A DNA stretch of 64,000 nucleotides from Alicyclobacillus suci (lineage in GTDB: Bacteria; Bacillota; Bacilli; Alicyclobacillales; Alicyclobacillaceae), in NCBI RefSeq assembly GCF_017329615.1, contig NZ_JAFMTW010000009.1:1-64000 (forward strand), in the 5' to 3' direction. The notes under the pieces are model-generated. The model saw nothing but the letters and a program-made list of their open reading frames with translations, did not search any database and had not been told where the DNA came from. Both the position numbers and the translations under genes were made by a program. Every line of letters starts with the position of its first letter. Positions within the stretch are counted from its first letter, which is position 1. This document shows positions 9,793 to 18,392 of the stretch, in pieces.

Positions 9793-10556
9793 TTACCTTG
9801 GGGTGCCCGACTCCATGTCCGTAACATCCAGTGGAGGAAATTCAATAATCCGTTCCACCTGGAATTCCAGAATTGCGTCTTCACGGTTCAAGAGTAGCGT
9901 CAACTCGTCCATGTCCTTCGTTATTCGCAACTTGTACACCCCATCGTACAGAATGCAAAGAACACCGATATCACACACTCTGCTGACCGATCTGGTCGGT
10001 GACAAGGCGATTTCTCGAAACAACTCCACAGTTTTTGAAAGCAGGGGATAAAGTTGCCCGTCGAATTCATACATCATAGGATGGTTAGCTTCGAAGTCAT
10101 GGGCCATTTCTGGACTATTCACGTATTCGATTGGATATAAGATATGGAACTGATTGTCCTGTATACGACGTACTGAATCTCCAAATTCTTGCTGGCACAT
10201 AAGACCACACCGACAAAAGACTTTGTTTTCAAGCATCCCGAGCCATGAAAAAGCAATCGCTGTCCTATCGATAGAGCTCCGAAACATGGGCAATCGGTAC
10301 AAACGTCTCTATGTACACTTCTAAACACACTTTGAATGTCATCTGGACTATGAATGTCCTTGGCCCCAAGACTAATTTCAAATGCACGAATCATATCGTG
10401 TAAGCCCGCACCAGCGCACCACCCCATTCCAGGCACATTTGTGAGTTTCTCGTTTCCGTCTGTCCAACCATATTCTGAATTCGCACCCAATGTGATACGG
10501 GTGTCGGTGGCAATGACAGCAATCCACTCGGATACATAGCTGATCACAACGCTCAT
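9793..10556 (-). pseudogene. Frameshifted gene, possible Ntn-hydrolase (proteasome-like) family
   Basis: Two reading frames make one protein. The N-terminal part (from 10556 to about 10290) reads MSVVISYVSEWIAVIATDTR, then a TDGNEKLTNVPGMGWCAGAG segment. The C-terminal part, in another frame, runs from about 10300 to 9793 and carries a conserved-looking LPMFRSSIDRTAIAF start. A single-base change near 10290-10305 separates them. The N-terminal pattern (beta strand, DTR, G-rich turn, K, aG) recalls HslV/proteasome-type Ntn hydrolases, where residue 2 after Met removal would be the nucleophile, here Ser. That family call is a weak inference. No good ribosome site precedes the start. It could be a sequencing error rather than real decay. 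Confidence 0.45.
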
Positions 10557-10898
10557 ATTGTTGGCGTATAGCTCCCTTCGTGCTGGATCGGAACCTGTAT
10601 ACTAACTTCTCCGTGACTGCCGGTTCAACAGGAGTCAACGAAAATTCAATGAGATTGAGGCCAGTGGGGAGGACCGGATCTTGATCCCCGAAGGTAAAAT
10701 TTCATCGAGTTTCGTTTGTCATCAAGACAAAATTCGGTGGTCCAGTTCAGGTCTTGGGTCACCACCCATTTTTACAAAATCAAACAACTTGTAGATGCGG
10801 ATTCCGTATATTCTCCCGTTATTCCTTCCATGCCTTACTTACCCTTCAAAAGTGAAGCGCACCGATCATTGTCGCCACCCGAATTTCAATCTCCCCAC

Positions 10899-10930
10899 TT
10901 GACTATATCGATAAACATCGATATAGTCAT
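10899..10930 (+). promoter_or_regulatory. Promoter covered by a 13-bp palindromic operator
   Basis: TTGACT (10899-10904) and TATAGT (10922-10927) are spaced 17 bp, a near-consensus sigma-A promoter. A perfect inverted repeat, TGACTATATCGAT and its complement with a 4-bp AAAC spacer (10900-10929), covers both elements. A partial second copy, with ATCGA and ATCGATAT, follows at 10935-10953. This is the layout of an ArsR/SmtB operator: bound repressor would block RNA polymerase. The ArsR gene at 12118 in the same operon is the likely ligand-responsive repressor. Confidence 0.8.
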
Positions 10931-10970
10931 TTACATCGAAAAACATCGATATAAACGGACGGTGGCTAGA

Positions 10971-11864
10971 ATGTTGGATTTCCTGATGAGATTCGGTAAC
11001 ACCGCTTGGGTTCTATTCAAGGATCTCTGGTATTGGGCTATTGTCGGCACAGTTTTGGCTCAAGTCGTAACTCGTTTTATACCGTTCGACAAGATGCAGA
11101 CCACTGCAAACGGCGGAAACATCCGTTCTGTGGGAATTGCTACCGTAGCCGGAGCGGGCCTTCCACTTTGCGCATGTGGTGTTATTCCGTTTCTGGTCTC
11201 ATTCTTACGAGTGGGTGCGCCGCTCGCAGTCATCATGGCGTTTACCGCAGCATCTCCGTTGATGGACCCAGCGGACTTTGCGGTCACGGCCGGCATGCTC
11301 GGCCTAAACTGGGCAATCGTGAAGACGGTTGCTGCGCTTGCCATGGGAGCCTTCGTAGGACTGACAATCCTTTATCAGAACCGTCGAGGAGTGTGGTTAA
11401 ACCAGGTCAAAGTGCGTGTGGCAGACAGCGCTTCAGCGGAGACAGTGGTCACAACGACGGCGGAACCTTCATGGATCGTGGCGTCTGTGAAGTTCCTAAA
11501 GGACCTTTGGTTCAGTGGGAAGTTCCTGCTGCTTGCGATTGTTCTCGGCGCATTACTCAATACGTTGGTTCCAGCCTCAGTGGTGACCAAGGTTCTCGGT
11601 GGCCACCACTGGTACAGCATCCCCCTTGGTAGTTTAGTGGGAATTGCTACCTACGGTATCAGCGATGCACCCATCATCAAGGTGTTGCTTGGACTAGGTA
11701 TGTCAAAAGGTGCAGGCATGTCATTCCTCATTGCCGGCCATGCCACGAGCATCGGTTTACTTACCACACTACATACGTTAGTGCGGCGACCACTGTTCGT
11801 CTTCTATCTGGTTGCCACGCTTCTTGTAAGCTTGATTTTCGGAATCGTCTTCCAGGTGCTCTGA
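10971..11864 (+). CDS. ArsP/DUF318-type permease (SO_0444-like efflux family)
   Basis: A 297-residue membrane protein with about eight hydrophobic segments. It has the family hallmark LPLCACGVIPFLVSFLRVG followed by AFTAASPLMDP, and a second half with GIATYGISDAPII. The LCACGV cysteine pair is the likely soft-metal binding site. Members include ArsP (organoarsenical export) and SO_0444-type exporters annotated for Cu/Zn. The ATG at 10971 follows GGTGG and lies just after the operator-promoter; upstream in-frame codons run through the operator and are rejected as coding. It is the first gene of an operon with a Cys-rich peptide and an ArsR repressor. The substrate is not resolved; an arsenical or soft metal is inferred. 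Confidence 0.8.
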   Translation: MLDFLMRFGNTAWVLFKDLWYWAIVGTVLAQVVTRFIPFDKMQTTANGGNIRSVGIATVAGAGLPLCACGVIPFLVSFLRVGAPLAVIMAFTAASPLMDPADFAVTAGMLGLNWAIVKTVAALAMGAFVGLTILYQNRRGVWLNQVKVRVADSASAETVVTTTAEPSWIVASVKFLKDLWFSGKFLLLAIVLGALLNTLVPASVVTKVLGGHHWYSIPLGSLVGIATYGISDAPIIKVLLGLGMSKGAGMSFLIAGHATSIGLLTTLHTLVRRPLFVFYLVATLLVSLIFGIVFQVL

Positions 11865-11897
11865 TGCGAGAATGCCTATTGAAAGGAGGTGATAAGC

Positions 11898-12044
11898 ATG
11901 ACCCTGTTGCGCCGGTTTGCGAAAGGCGGAAGCTGTTGCGGAAGTGGCTCTTTGGTTCCAGTTGACGATACAGCCACTGGAACTGAGCATGTAGAGGCCA
12001 AGGCCTCTGACAAATGCTGCAACGATCCGACCACCTGCTGCTGA
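11898..12044 (+). CDS. 48-residue cysteine-rich peptide
   Basis: A short open frame with an excellent AAAGGAGGTGATAAGC ribosome site ahead of ATG at 11898. The peptide has three vicinal cysteine pairs: SCCG near residue 13, KCCN near 40 and TCC at the very C-terminus. It starts 33 bp after the permease stop and precedes arsR, so it shares the operator-controlled transcript. Vicinal thiols bind As(III), Sb(III) or other soft metals, so a metallochaperone or buffer for the permease is plausible. I do not recognise a named family. Confidence 0.7.
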   Translation: MTLLRRFAKGGSCCGSGSLVPVDDTATGTEHVEAKASDKCCNDPTTCC

Positions 12045-12056
12045 GATTTTCGACGG

Positions 12057-12081
12057 GGAGAGGGCCCTTATGGCCCTCTCC
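12057..12081 (+). terminator. Strong hairpin between Cys-rich peptide gene and arsR
   Basis: A perfect 10-bp GC-rich stem (GGAGAGGGCC with GGCCCTCTCC, loop CTTAT). It has no T-run after it, so it may be an mRNA processing or attenuation structure that sets lower arsR expression rather than a true terminator. Confidence 0.5.
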
Positions 12082-12117
12082 ATGTTCATCAGGTATAGTG
12101 AAGAAGGGTGATTTACT

Positions 12118-12459
12118 GTGGATATGGTGAAGGTATTCAAAGCACTTGGGCACGAATTTCGATTTCAAGTGGTCATGGCGCTTCTTGAAGGAAACATTCA
12201 TTCCTGCTGCGGCGAAATTCGCTCTTACGAACAAGGATGCTGTGTAACAGACCTAACCGACAAATTCGACATGTCTCAGTCAACGATTTCGCACCACCTG
12301 GGAATTCTGGTCGATGCGGGCCTCGTGAAAATGGAGAAACGTGGCCTATGGAGCGTGTACCTCATCTCTACTGAAACTGTAAAAGAACTGTACGAAGCCA
12401 TTGGTGACTGGTTCTCGTCCTGTTATCGCACGCCCCAGTCCCAAGACTCATCTCTTTAA
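12118..12459 (+). CDS. ArsR/SmtB-family metalloregulator
   Basis: A 113-residue winged-helix repressor. The recognition helix region reads FDMSQSTISHHLGIL and the wing follows at KMEKRGLWSVYLI. It has an unusual set of cysteines: CCGEIRSYEQGCC between helices 2 and 3, which can bind a thiophilic metal(loid). GTG at 12118 follows AAGGGTGA at good spacing; an ATG two codons later is possible. It closes the permease operon. It most likely binds the palindrome at 10900-10929 and releases it when metal binds the cysteines. Confidence 0.85.
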   Translation: MDMVKVFKALGHEFRFQVVMALLEGNIHSCCGEIRSYEQGCCVTDLTDKFDMSQSTISHHLGILVDAGLVKMEKRGLWSVYLISTETVKELYEAIGDWFSSCYRTPQSQDSSL

Positions 12460-12464
12460 GGCGG

Positions 12465-12959
12465 TCACAACAGCTTCTCCATGGCCATGACATCAACAAA
12501 ATTGCCGTCCAGCTTCCCTTGATTGTGAAAAACTCCAACCTCTAGAAAGCCCCTCTTGCTGTACAAACCCTGGCCGTTTGCGTTGAAGGGGAACGTGAAA
12601 AGCACAATCTTATGGAACCCATTCTCTTTTGCGGAAGTTTCAATATGATTTAGCAGGGCAGAACCTACACCTTTTCCACGCAAATCTCGCCGTACATACA
12701 CAGACAAATCAGCAACCCCGGCATTCGCACAGCGATGGGAATAGGGATTCAATGACGCCCAGCCCACTACCTGATTGCCCACTTCAGCAACTAGCACTAG
12801 ATACCTGTCCCCTCGTCCCGAATACCAACTGTGCATGTAGTCGGAGTCTTTGATGTCTTCCTCCAAAGTGGCGATTCGGTCCTCGATACCCTGATTGTAG
12901 ATCTGTAATATACTCTCCACGTCGAACATTACTGCTCTTCGCACAGAGATAGTAGTCAT
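12465..12959 (-). CDS. arsN1: GNAT acetyltransferase, ArsN1 (arsinothricin resistance) type
   Basis: A 164-residue GNAT protein. The N-terminal IYNQGIEDRIATLEE stretch and the acetyl-CoA loop RRDLRGKGVGSALL are characteristic of the ArsN1 group, as is the C-terminal GKLDGNFVDVMAMEKLL. ArsN1 acetylates the organoarsenical antibiotic arsinothricin (and the related phosphinothricin). The ATG at 12959 has GGGGAGG 8 nt upstream. It is divergent from the arsR-acr3 operon, as expected for an arsenic island. The pairing with arsI nearby points to protection from organic arsenicals, not only arsenite. Confidence 0.8.
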   Translation of the reverse strand: MTTISVRRAVMFDVESILQIYNQGIEDRIATLEEDIKDSDYMHSWYSGRGDRYLVLVAEVGNQVVGWASLNPYSHRCANAGVADLSVYVRRDLRGKGVGSALLNHIETSAKENGFHKIVLFTFPFNANGQGLYSKRGFLEVGVFHNQGKLDGNFVDVMAMEKLL

Positions 12960-13034
12960 CACATGCGCCTCCCCACGGAATTACTTGTCATTTTCATGTT
13001 GCCGTAGCTAGGCATCGTGGTCAAGAGAAGGCGC

Positions 13035-13072
13035 TTGACTCTATCTAGAAATAACAATATGGTTATATTGTT
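13035..13072 (+). promoter_or_regulatory. ars operon promoter with ArsR operator
   Basis: TTGACT (13035-13040) with TATGGT (13058-13063) at 17-bp spacing. The inverted repeat AACAATAT-GGTT-ATATTGTT (13053-13072) is perfect and covers the -10. It lies 20 bp upstream of arsR, so the second ArsR protein probably autoregulates here. Its sequence differs from the operator at 10900, which suggests separate control of the two ArsR units. Confidence 0.75.
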
Positions 13073-13091
13073 GAGGCTAGGGGGTGAATCG

Positions 13092-13424
13092 ATGGAATTT
13101 GAACAACTTGCTGACGTTCTCAAAGCTTTGGGAGACACCACAAGGCTGAAGATAGTGGCTCTGCTGAATATCCGTGATTGCTGTGTTTGCGAACTGGTTC
13201 CGCTGTTCGGTATTTCGCAGCCTGCGGTCTCGAAACACGTAAGTCGACTAAAAAGCGTAGGTTTAGTCAAAGAAACACGCAAGGGGATGTGGGTCTTCTA
13301 TTCCCTGAACAAAGAGAAGCTAAAGGAGATTGGTTTCGCCCTTACGCAGTTACCCGACCTAACAAATGAATTGAAGCAATTGGAGAAAAAAGGACTACTC
13401 GTGAAATGCCAATCAAGGAGTTGA
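13092..13424 (+). CDS. arsR: ArsR arsenite-responsive repressor
   Basis: A 110-residue ArsR-family protein starting at ATG 13092 after GGGGGTGA; upstream in-frame codons overlap the promoter and are not used. The DCCVCELVPLFGISQPAVSKHVSRL block holds the arsenite-binding cysteines (C-C-x-C version of the usual ELCVCDL) next to the recognition helix. It is the first gene of arsR-acr3-arsC-arsI-HesB. The C-terminus is basic. Arsenite binding should release it from the overlapping operator. Confidence 0.92.
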   Translation: MEFEQLADVLKALGDTTRLKIVALLNIRDCCVCELVPLFGISQPAVSKHVSRLKSVGLVKETRKGMWVFYSLNKEKLKEIGFALTQLPDLTNELKQLEKKGLLVKCQSRS

Positions 13425-13432
13425 AAATTTAA

Positions 13433-14476
13433 GTGGGCAAAAGACTGTCGTTTCTTGACCGATATCTCACCGTCTGGATCTTCGCAGCGATGGCGGTGGG
13501 TATTGGTGTGGGATATTTGTTCCCGGATTTTGTGAGTGGCTTGAATCAGCTTCAAGTCGGCGCCACGTCCGTTCCAATTGCGATTGGCTTAATCCTTATG
13601 ATGTACCCGCCACTCGCAAAGGTACGTTATGAGGAAATCGGTCAGGTGTTCCGAAACGGAAAAATTCTTGGCTTGTCGCTCCTCCAGAACTGGGTGATTG
13701 GACCTGTACTCATGTTTGTTTTAGCAATTGTCTTTCTGCGTGGCTACCCGGAATACATGGTCGGACTCATCATGATTGGACTCGCTCGTTGCATTGCCAT
13801 GGTCATTGTTTGGAATGACCTTTCTAAAGGGAACGCCGAGTATGCGGCGGGACTCGTGGCGTTCAACTCCATCTTCCAGGTACTGTTTTACTCGGTGTAC
13901 GCTTACATTTTCGTTACCATCGTCCCGCAGTGGCTTGGTTTTCACAGCATGGTCATCCACATCACCATCGCAGAAGTGGCGAAGAGTGTCTTCATCTATC
14001 TCGGCATTCCGTTCCTTGCGGGCATGATTACACGGTATGTCTTTGTCAAAACCAAGGGACGTACCTGGTACGAGAAGAACTTTGTCCCGAAAATCAGTCC
14101 AATTACGCTGATTGCGCTGCTTTTCACGACCATTGTCATGTTCTCCTTGAAAGGGAATTTGATTGTACGTTTGCCGATGGATGTCGTTCGGATCGCCATT
14201 CCGCTGTTAATTTACTTCGTCATCATGTTCCTTGTGTCGTTCTTTATGGGAAAACGTGCAGGTGCGGATTATTCGGTGACTTGCACCCTGTCCTTTACAG
14301 CAGCGAGCAACAACTTTGAACTTGCGATTGCCGTTGCCGTAGGAGTGTTTGGCATAAACTCAGGTGCCGCTTTTGCCGCAGTCATTGGTCCACTCGTAGA
14401 AGTGCCTGTGATGATCGCACTCGTCAACGTGGCGCTGAAGTTCCAACAGAAATATTTCCAAACAAAAACAGCGTAA
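13433..14476 (+). CDS. acr3: Arsenite efflux permease Acr3 (ArsB-type role)
   Basis: A 347-residue, ten-helix membrane protein of the Acr3 family. The signature [15 protein letters not shown] contains the conserved Cys of helix 4 needed for As(III) transport, and [16 protein letters not shown] is the second family motif. It expels As(OH)3 driven by the proton gradient. It starts with GTG 8 bp after arsR; AAGGAG lies about 12 nt upstream, so initiation may be weak or coupled to arsR. Confidence 0.93.
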   Translation: MGKRLSFLDRYLTVWIFAAMAVGIGVGYLFPDFVSGLNQLQVGATSVPIAIGLILMMYPPLAKVRYEEIGQVFRNGKILGLSLLQNWVIGPVLMFVLAIVFLRGYPEYMVGLIMIGLARCIAMVIVWNDLSKGNAEYAAGLVAFNSIFQVLFYSVYAYIFVTIVPQWLGFHSMVIHITIAEVAKSVFIYLGIPFLAGMITRYVFVKTKGRTWYEKNFVPKISPITLIALLFTTIVMFSLKGNLIVRLPMDVVRIAIPLLIYFVIMFLVSFFMGKRAGADYSVTCTLSFTAASNNFELAIAVAVGVFGINSGAAFAAVIGPLVEVPVMIALVNVALKFQQKYFQTKTA

Positions 14477-14492
14477 ACGGAGGGAAATGATC

Positions 14493-14921
14493 ATGTCGAA
14501 AAAACCACTCATCTACTTCCTTTGCACAGGGAACTCGTGCCGAAGCCAAATGGCGGAAGGCTGGGCAAGACACCTCGGAGGAGACAGAATTGAAGTTTAC
14601 AGTGCGGGTATCGAGACCCATGGGCTCAATCCTCGAGCAGTGGCAGCGATGAAAGAGGCTGGCGTTGATATCTCCCACCACACGTCCGATTTGATTGACC
14701 CTGATATTCTGAACAGAGCCGATTACGTCATTACGCTGTGCGGGGACGCCAACGACAAATGTCCTGTGACGCCACCGCAGGTCAATCGCTTGCATTGGGG
14801 CTTTGAAGACCCGGCCAAGGCGAGGGGTTCGGAAGAAGAAGTAACAGCGAAGTTTCACGAAGTACGAGACGCTATCAAGAACCGTATTGCGAAGTTTTTG
14901 GAGGAGGAAGTAAACCAATGA
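14493..14921 (+). CDS. arsC: Arsenate reductase, thioredoxin-coupled
   Basis: A 142-residue low-molecular-weight phosphatase-fold reductase. The P-loop is CTGNSCR with catalytic Cys11, and the shuttling pair Cys83/Cys90 lies in LCGDANDKC, matching the three-cysteine relay of Bacillus ArsC. It turns As(V) into As(III) for Acr3, using thioredoxin; trxA and trxB are present in the same island. The ATG at 14493 is preferred over 14487 because GGAGGG is 9 nt upstream. Confidence 0.95.
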   Translation: MSKKPLIYFLCTGNSCRSQMAEGWARHLGGDRIEVYSAGIETHGLNPRAVAAMKEAGVDISHHTSDLIDPDILNRADYVITLCGDANDKCPVTPPQVNRLHWGFEDPAKARGSEEEVTAKFHEVRDAIKNRIAKFLEEEVNQ

Positions 14922-15391
14922 CCATCAAACGTATGCACGTTGCGGTGAATTGTACCGATTTGGAAGCCTCCCTGAAGTTTTACCGTGCCTTCTTCGGAGC
15001 GGAACCGACAAAGGTCAAAGAGAACTACGCCAAATTTGAACTCGATGAGCCAGCCCTTCACTTCTCCTTAAATGTTCGTCCATTCGAGAAAGACGGGGTA
15101 CTCAATCATTTAGGTTTCCAGGTGAACAACACGGAAGAAGTGTTGGCCATGGGCGAACGCTTGCGTCGAAACAATCTGGTGTTGATCGATGAAATGAACA
15201 CCACCTGTTGTTACGCCGTCCAAGACAAAGTGTGGGTGTATGACCCAGACGGAAACGCATGGGAAATCTTCTACACAAAGGAGGACAGCGAGTTTGAGTC
15301 AGCAGACGATGCACGCCATAACCTTTCTCTTTGCTGTGCGCCGCCTGCACAACCGAGCTTTATCGAAATTGAGATTCCTTCGAAAAAATAA
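14918..15391 (+). CDS. arsI: ArsI/CadI-family dioxygenase (C-As lyase)
   Basis: A 157-residue vicinal-oxygen-chelate protein. Likely Fe(II) ligands are His7 in MHVAV, His in NHLGFQV and Glu in WEIFYT. The vicinal pair in MNTTCCYA is the trivalent organoarsenical binding site of ArsI, which cleaves the C-As bond of methyl- or aryl-As(III). A second CC near the C-terminus is common in the family. The ATG overlaps the arsC stop (ATGA), so translation is coupled. CadI-like members are also annotated for cadmium; the context favours ArsI. Confidence 0.88.
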   Translation: MTIKRMHVAVNCTDLEASLKFYRAFFGAEPTKVKENYAKFELDEPALHFSLNVRPFEKDGVLNHLGFQVNNTEEVLAMGERLRRNNLVLIDEMNTTCCYAVQDKVWVYDPDGNAWEIFYTKEDSEFESADDARHNLSLCCAPPAQPSFIEIEIPSKK

Positions 15392-15410
15392 TCTGTAGGA
15401 GGGTTGTTTG

Positions 15411-15689
15411 GTGGAAATTACAAATGCAGGAAAAGCGTTTGTTGATAAATTGCTGAAGGAACATCAGTCAGAAAACATTCGTGTGATATTTGCCGGTGCA
15501 GGCTGTTGTGGGCCGAAACTTGGTTTGTCTCTCGATGAACCTCACGAGGACGATATCGTTGAAATCATCAATGACATTAAAGTTGCCATCGAAAACCGTG
15601 TGGTTCCCCATACGCAAGGCGTTACCCTCGATTTTCAAAGTACAGAAGCGGGTTCGGGACTCGTTCTGTTAGGGCAAAGCAATTGCTAA
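15411..15689 (+). CDS. HesB/IscA-like protein with CC motif
   Basis: A 92-residue protein of the HesB-like fold. It has VIFAGAGCCGPKLGLSLDEP, and a terminal Cys two residues from the end. The CCGP motif in place of the usual CGCG arrangement resembles the group annotated as CC/Se-motif HesB-like proteins. GTG at 15411 follows GGAGGG at 7 nt. It closes the ars operon. A role in binding As(III) or protecting/repairing iron-sulfur centres is conceivable but not shown. Confidence 0.7.
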   Translation: MEITNAGKAFVDKLLKEHQSENIRVIFAGAGCCGPKLGLSLDEPHEDDIVEIINDIKVAIENRVVPHTQGVTLDFQSTEAGSGLVLLGQSNC

Positions 15690-16435
15690 ATTTTCATGTA
15701 AAGCGTCTCGAGCTTTGATTTCTGAGACGCTTTTTTTGTGGTACTTGGGATAAACAACAACCTACCCGTTAGTGCTATGTCGAGCGGCGTCTGGTCCGAG
15801 TAATCGGGGACCCCGTTGATGTCGGCGCCTTTGTTGAGAAGGTATTCAGCCACCCGGCGTTGACCTCCGTGGCACGCTTGCCAGAAAGCGGCGGTAATTT
15901 CATCAGCCGTGGGTGACGGATTGGAAGCGATAAGTTCCTCTACACGAGACAACATCCCAAGAGCAGATGCGTGCCAAAGCCTCTCAACACGGGCGCCCCG
16001 CTGTACTAGTAGTCGAGCGACGTTCCAACATCCATAACCTACTGCATTGTCCAAGGGAGTGCCACCGCCGATTGAGCCTCCCCGCACTTCAATGTCGGCT
16101 CCCCCATCGATCAACGCAGCGGCAACATCCACATCGTCACTGCTGGCCACCCAATGCAATGGGGTCTCCGAAAAGGTTCCCCCAGTAGCTGGGGCATTTG
16201 GATCTGCTCCGGCGTCAATCAGCATCTTTACAATTACGGGGCCGTTCGGGAAGTATCCGGGCCAATCTGTAACCACGTGCAAAGTAGTACGAGAACCCCC
16301 TTTGTTGTCTACGGCTCTTTTTGAGGCCAATTCAGGAAATTCTTCTAGGAGACGACGCAACGAATCCACGTCACCCGTTTGGACGGCCCGTACGAACGAC
16401 AAGGCTACTGGATCGTTATATTTGATAGACTCCAT
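15686..16435 (-). CDS. Ankyrin-repeat protein
   Basis: A 249-residue protein of ankyrin repeats with typical signatures: LLEEFPELASKRA, VKMLIDAGADPNAPA, TPLHWVA, AALIDGGADIEVRGG, ARLLVQRGARV and AEYLLNKGADINGVPDYSDQTPLDIAL. No enzymatic domain is present; it should be a cytosolic protein-binding scaffold. The ATG follows AAGGAG. Its last ~18 codons run backwards through the ars terminator hairpin, so the natural C-terminus may have been replaced when the two units were joined. Partner unknown. Confidence 0.8.
   Translation of the reverse strand: MESIKYNDPVALSFVRAVQTGDVDSLRRLLEEFPELASKRAVDNKGGSRTTLHVVTDWPGYFPNGPVIVKMLIDAGADPNAPATGGTFSETPLHWVASSDDVDVAAALIDGGADIEVRGGSIGGGTPLDNAVGYGCWNVARLLVQRGARVERLWHASALGMLSRVEELIASNPSPTADEITAAFWQACHGGQRRVAEYLLNKGADINGVPDYSDQTPLDIALTGRLLFIPSTTKKASQKSKLETLYMKI
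15700..15737 (+). terminator. Rho-independent terminator of the ars operon
   Basis: AAGCGTCTC and GAGACGCTT form a 9-bp stem followed by a run of seven Ts. It starts 11 bp after the HesB-like gene. It also overlaps the tail of the convergent ankyrin gene. Confidence 0.9.
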
Positions 16436-16501
16436 GACTTCCGCTCCTTAGTCATCATTTGCGATGCATCTTTCAAAGTACCATGGATTTCACGCAAGAA
16501 T

Positions 16502-18146
16502 TCAACCCGCACAACACGAAAGCTTTGAAACGCCCTTGTCGAATGTCAGTGCCGCCAATTTTAGCCCTTCCGCCATGGTTAGGTACGGCGCAAGCGTCGA
16601 CCGCAGATCCTCGATAGTCAATCCGAATTTCACCGCCAATACAGCAGAGTAGATTACATCCCCTGCATTCTCAGAAACCACATGCGCACCGATAATCTTT
16701 CTGCTTTTCGCATCTGCCACCAACTTGAACACACCCGTGGTTTCCCGATTGACCAATGCTCGTGGTACGGCATCAAGCGGAACCACGGAAGTCAGGACCT
16801 CATACCCACTGGACTGCGCCTGCTCCTCCGTAACTCCGACCGTCGCAATGGCTGGGTTCGTGAATGTCACACCAGGAACTACCGTCAAATCGACCTTTTC
16901 TTCACTGCCTGCTAGTGCATTCTTTGCCACAATCGCCCCCTCATAAGCCGCCACATATACGAATTGCGGTCCCATCGTCACGTCGCCTGCGGCATAGATC
17001 CGAGGATTCGTCGTCCTCAGATATTCGTCAACCACCACTTCGCCTCGGTCTCCGACTTTAACATTTGCGGCCTCCAGGTTCAGTGCTTCAGTGTTTGGGC
17101 TGCGTCCCGTGGCAACGAGAAGCTGTTCAGCCTCAATAACCTGTTCCTGTCCATTCACCGTAATATGGACTCGCTTGATGGCACCGTCCTGTTCGACTCG
17201 ATTGAACGTGGCACCTGTAATGAATTCAATCCCATGTTCGGTTAAAGCCTGCGTGACGGCTTCTGAAATCTCGGGATCATAGTGTTTGAGCACCCGCTCA
17301 CTGCGCTGCATGAGTGTCACTTCAGCGCCAAGGTTATTAAAGAGTTGTCCCAACTCCATTGCTATGTATCCGGAACCGATGACAGCCAGGCGTTTGGGCA
17401 CTTCCTCAAGCTCAAGAGCCGTGGTGCTGGTCAAATACTCCACATCTTTGATGCCCGGAATATTTGGAACCGACGGCGATGCCCCTGTTGAAATGAGAAA
17501 GTTGCGTGCGGTGATCTGACGCTCATTCACTTCAACGATGTCTTCCTTCACAAATCGGGCCTGTCCACGGATGAGTTCAAAACCGTAGGCATCGATGAGG
17601 TCAACATATTTGTTGGCGCATATCTCCCACAAGCTCGTTCTTCTGGGCGACCAGCAACTTCAAATCCACCGGACCAGAGGATGTGTTCAGCCCGAAAAAC
17701 GGATTATTTCCTGCCAGGTGGTTGAGGTCCCCGGCACGGAGAAGTGTTTTCGAAGGCACGCAACCAATATTGACGCAAGTTCCACCGATGGTGCCTCGTT
17801 CGATCATGCCTACCTTCGCACCGTAGGAAACAGCTTGGATTGCTGCCGAGAATGCTGAGCCGCCAGACCCAATGATGAGCAGGTCGTACTCATAGTTGCC
17901 CGCCGTGAGAGGTTCGTAATTCCCTTCCGATCGAATCAAAATCTCTGGGTCTCCAGGCTCATAACCGATCTCAGCAACGGCTCGCTTTGCTGATTCAATG
18001 CCCGACTGTTCATCCACCTCAAATGTGGCCTCGCCACGACGAAAGCTTGCGGAAATATTTTCAGCCCCCACGCTATTCAGCGCTTTGCGGATGTGTTTTT
18101 CGCAGTCGGTGCAGGTCATTCCGTGAATTCTGAGTTGCACACGCAT
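16502..18146 (-). pseudogene. merA: Mercuric reductase, frameshifted
   Basis: Two frames together give a full MerA. The first (18146-17601) has an N-terminal HMA domain with GMTCTDC, a FAD motif IIGSGGSAFSAA and the redox site GGTCVNIGCVPSK. The second (from ~17632 to 16502) holds the NAD-binding part [15 protein letters not shown], the AAGDV FAD motif and the C-terminal SKLSCCAG that delivers Hg(II). They join at about 17610-17620, where one base is gained or lost after GDMRQ. All functional cysteines survive, so a recent mutation, a sequencing error or rescue by slippage are all possible. No merR, merT or merP was found next to it. GAGGAGG precedes the ATG. Confidence 0.85.
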
Positions 18147-18272
18147 AGGGTATTCCTCCTCTTACATTCTGTTTAAGAACTAATGTGCTCGGTGTTGTCA
18201 GCAACAATGCTCTTAGCCAGTTCCAATCCGTTTGTACTCGTTCGTCCGATATCCGACTAGGACAACATACTC

Positions 18273-18332
18273 ACCTGCCTATCTCCAAGTCACGTAGCCA
18301 CTCCATACTCACACTATTTCAAGCAGGCAGGT
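18273..18332. repeat. Widely spaced inverted repeat
   Basis: ACCTGCCT (18273-18280) and AGGCAGGT (18325-18332), perfect complements 44 nt apart, lie between the divergent merA and arsR-type genes. It could form a cruciform or bind a dimer at two sites; it may be chance. Confidence 0.35.
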
Positions 18333-18392
18333 AGATTCGACACTTGAACTTACGAAGCGGTCGGCGTAATCACCAAGGTCAAACCATACTGT

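Noticed and set aside
10716-10970. N-terminal extension of the permease frame
   Set aside because: The extension runs through the promoter-operator and lacks family similarity; ATG 10971 fits better.
16502-18343. A complete mer operon
   Set aside because: Only merA is present; no merR, merT or merP found beside it.
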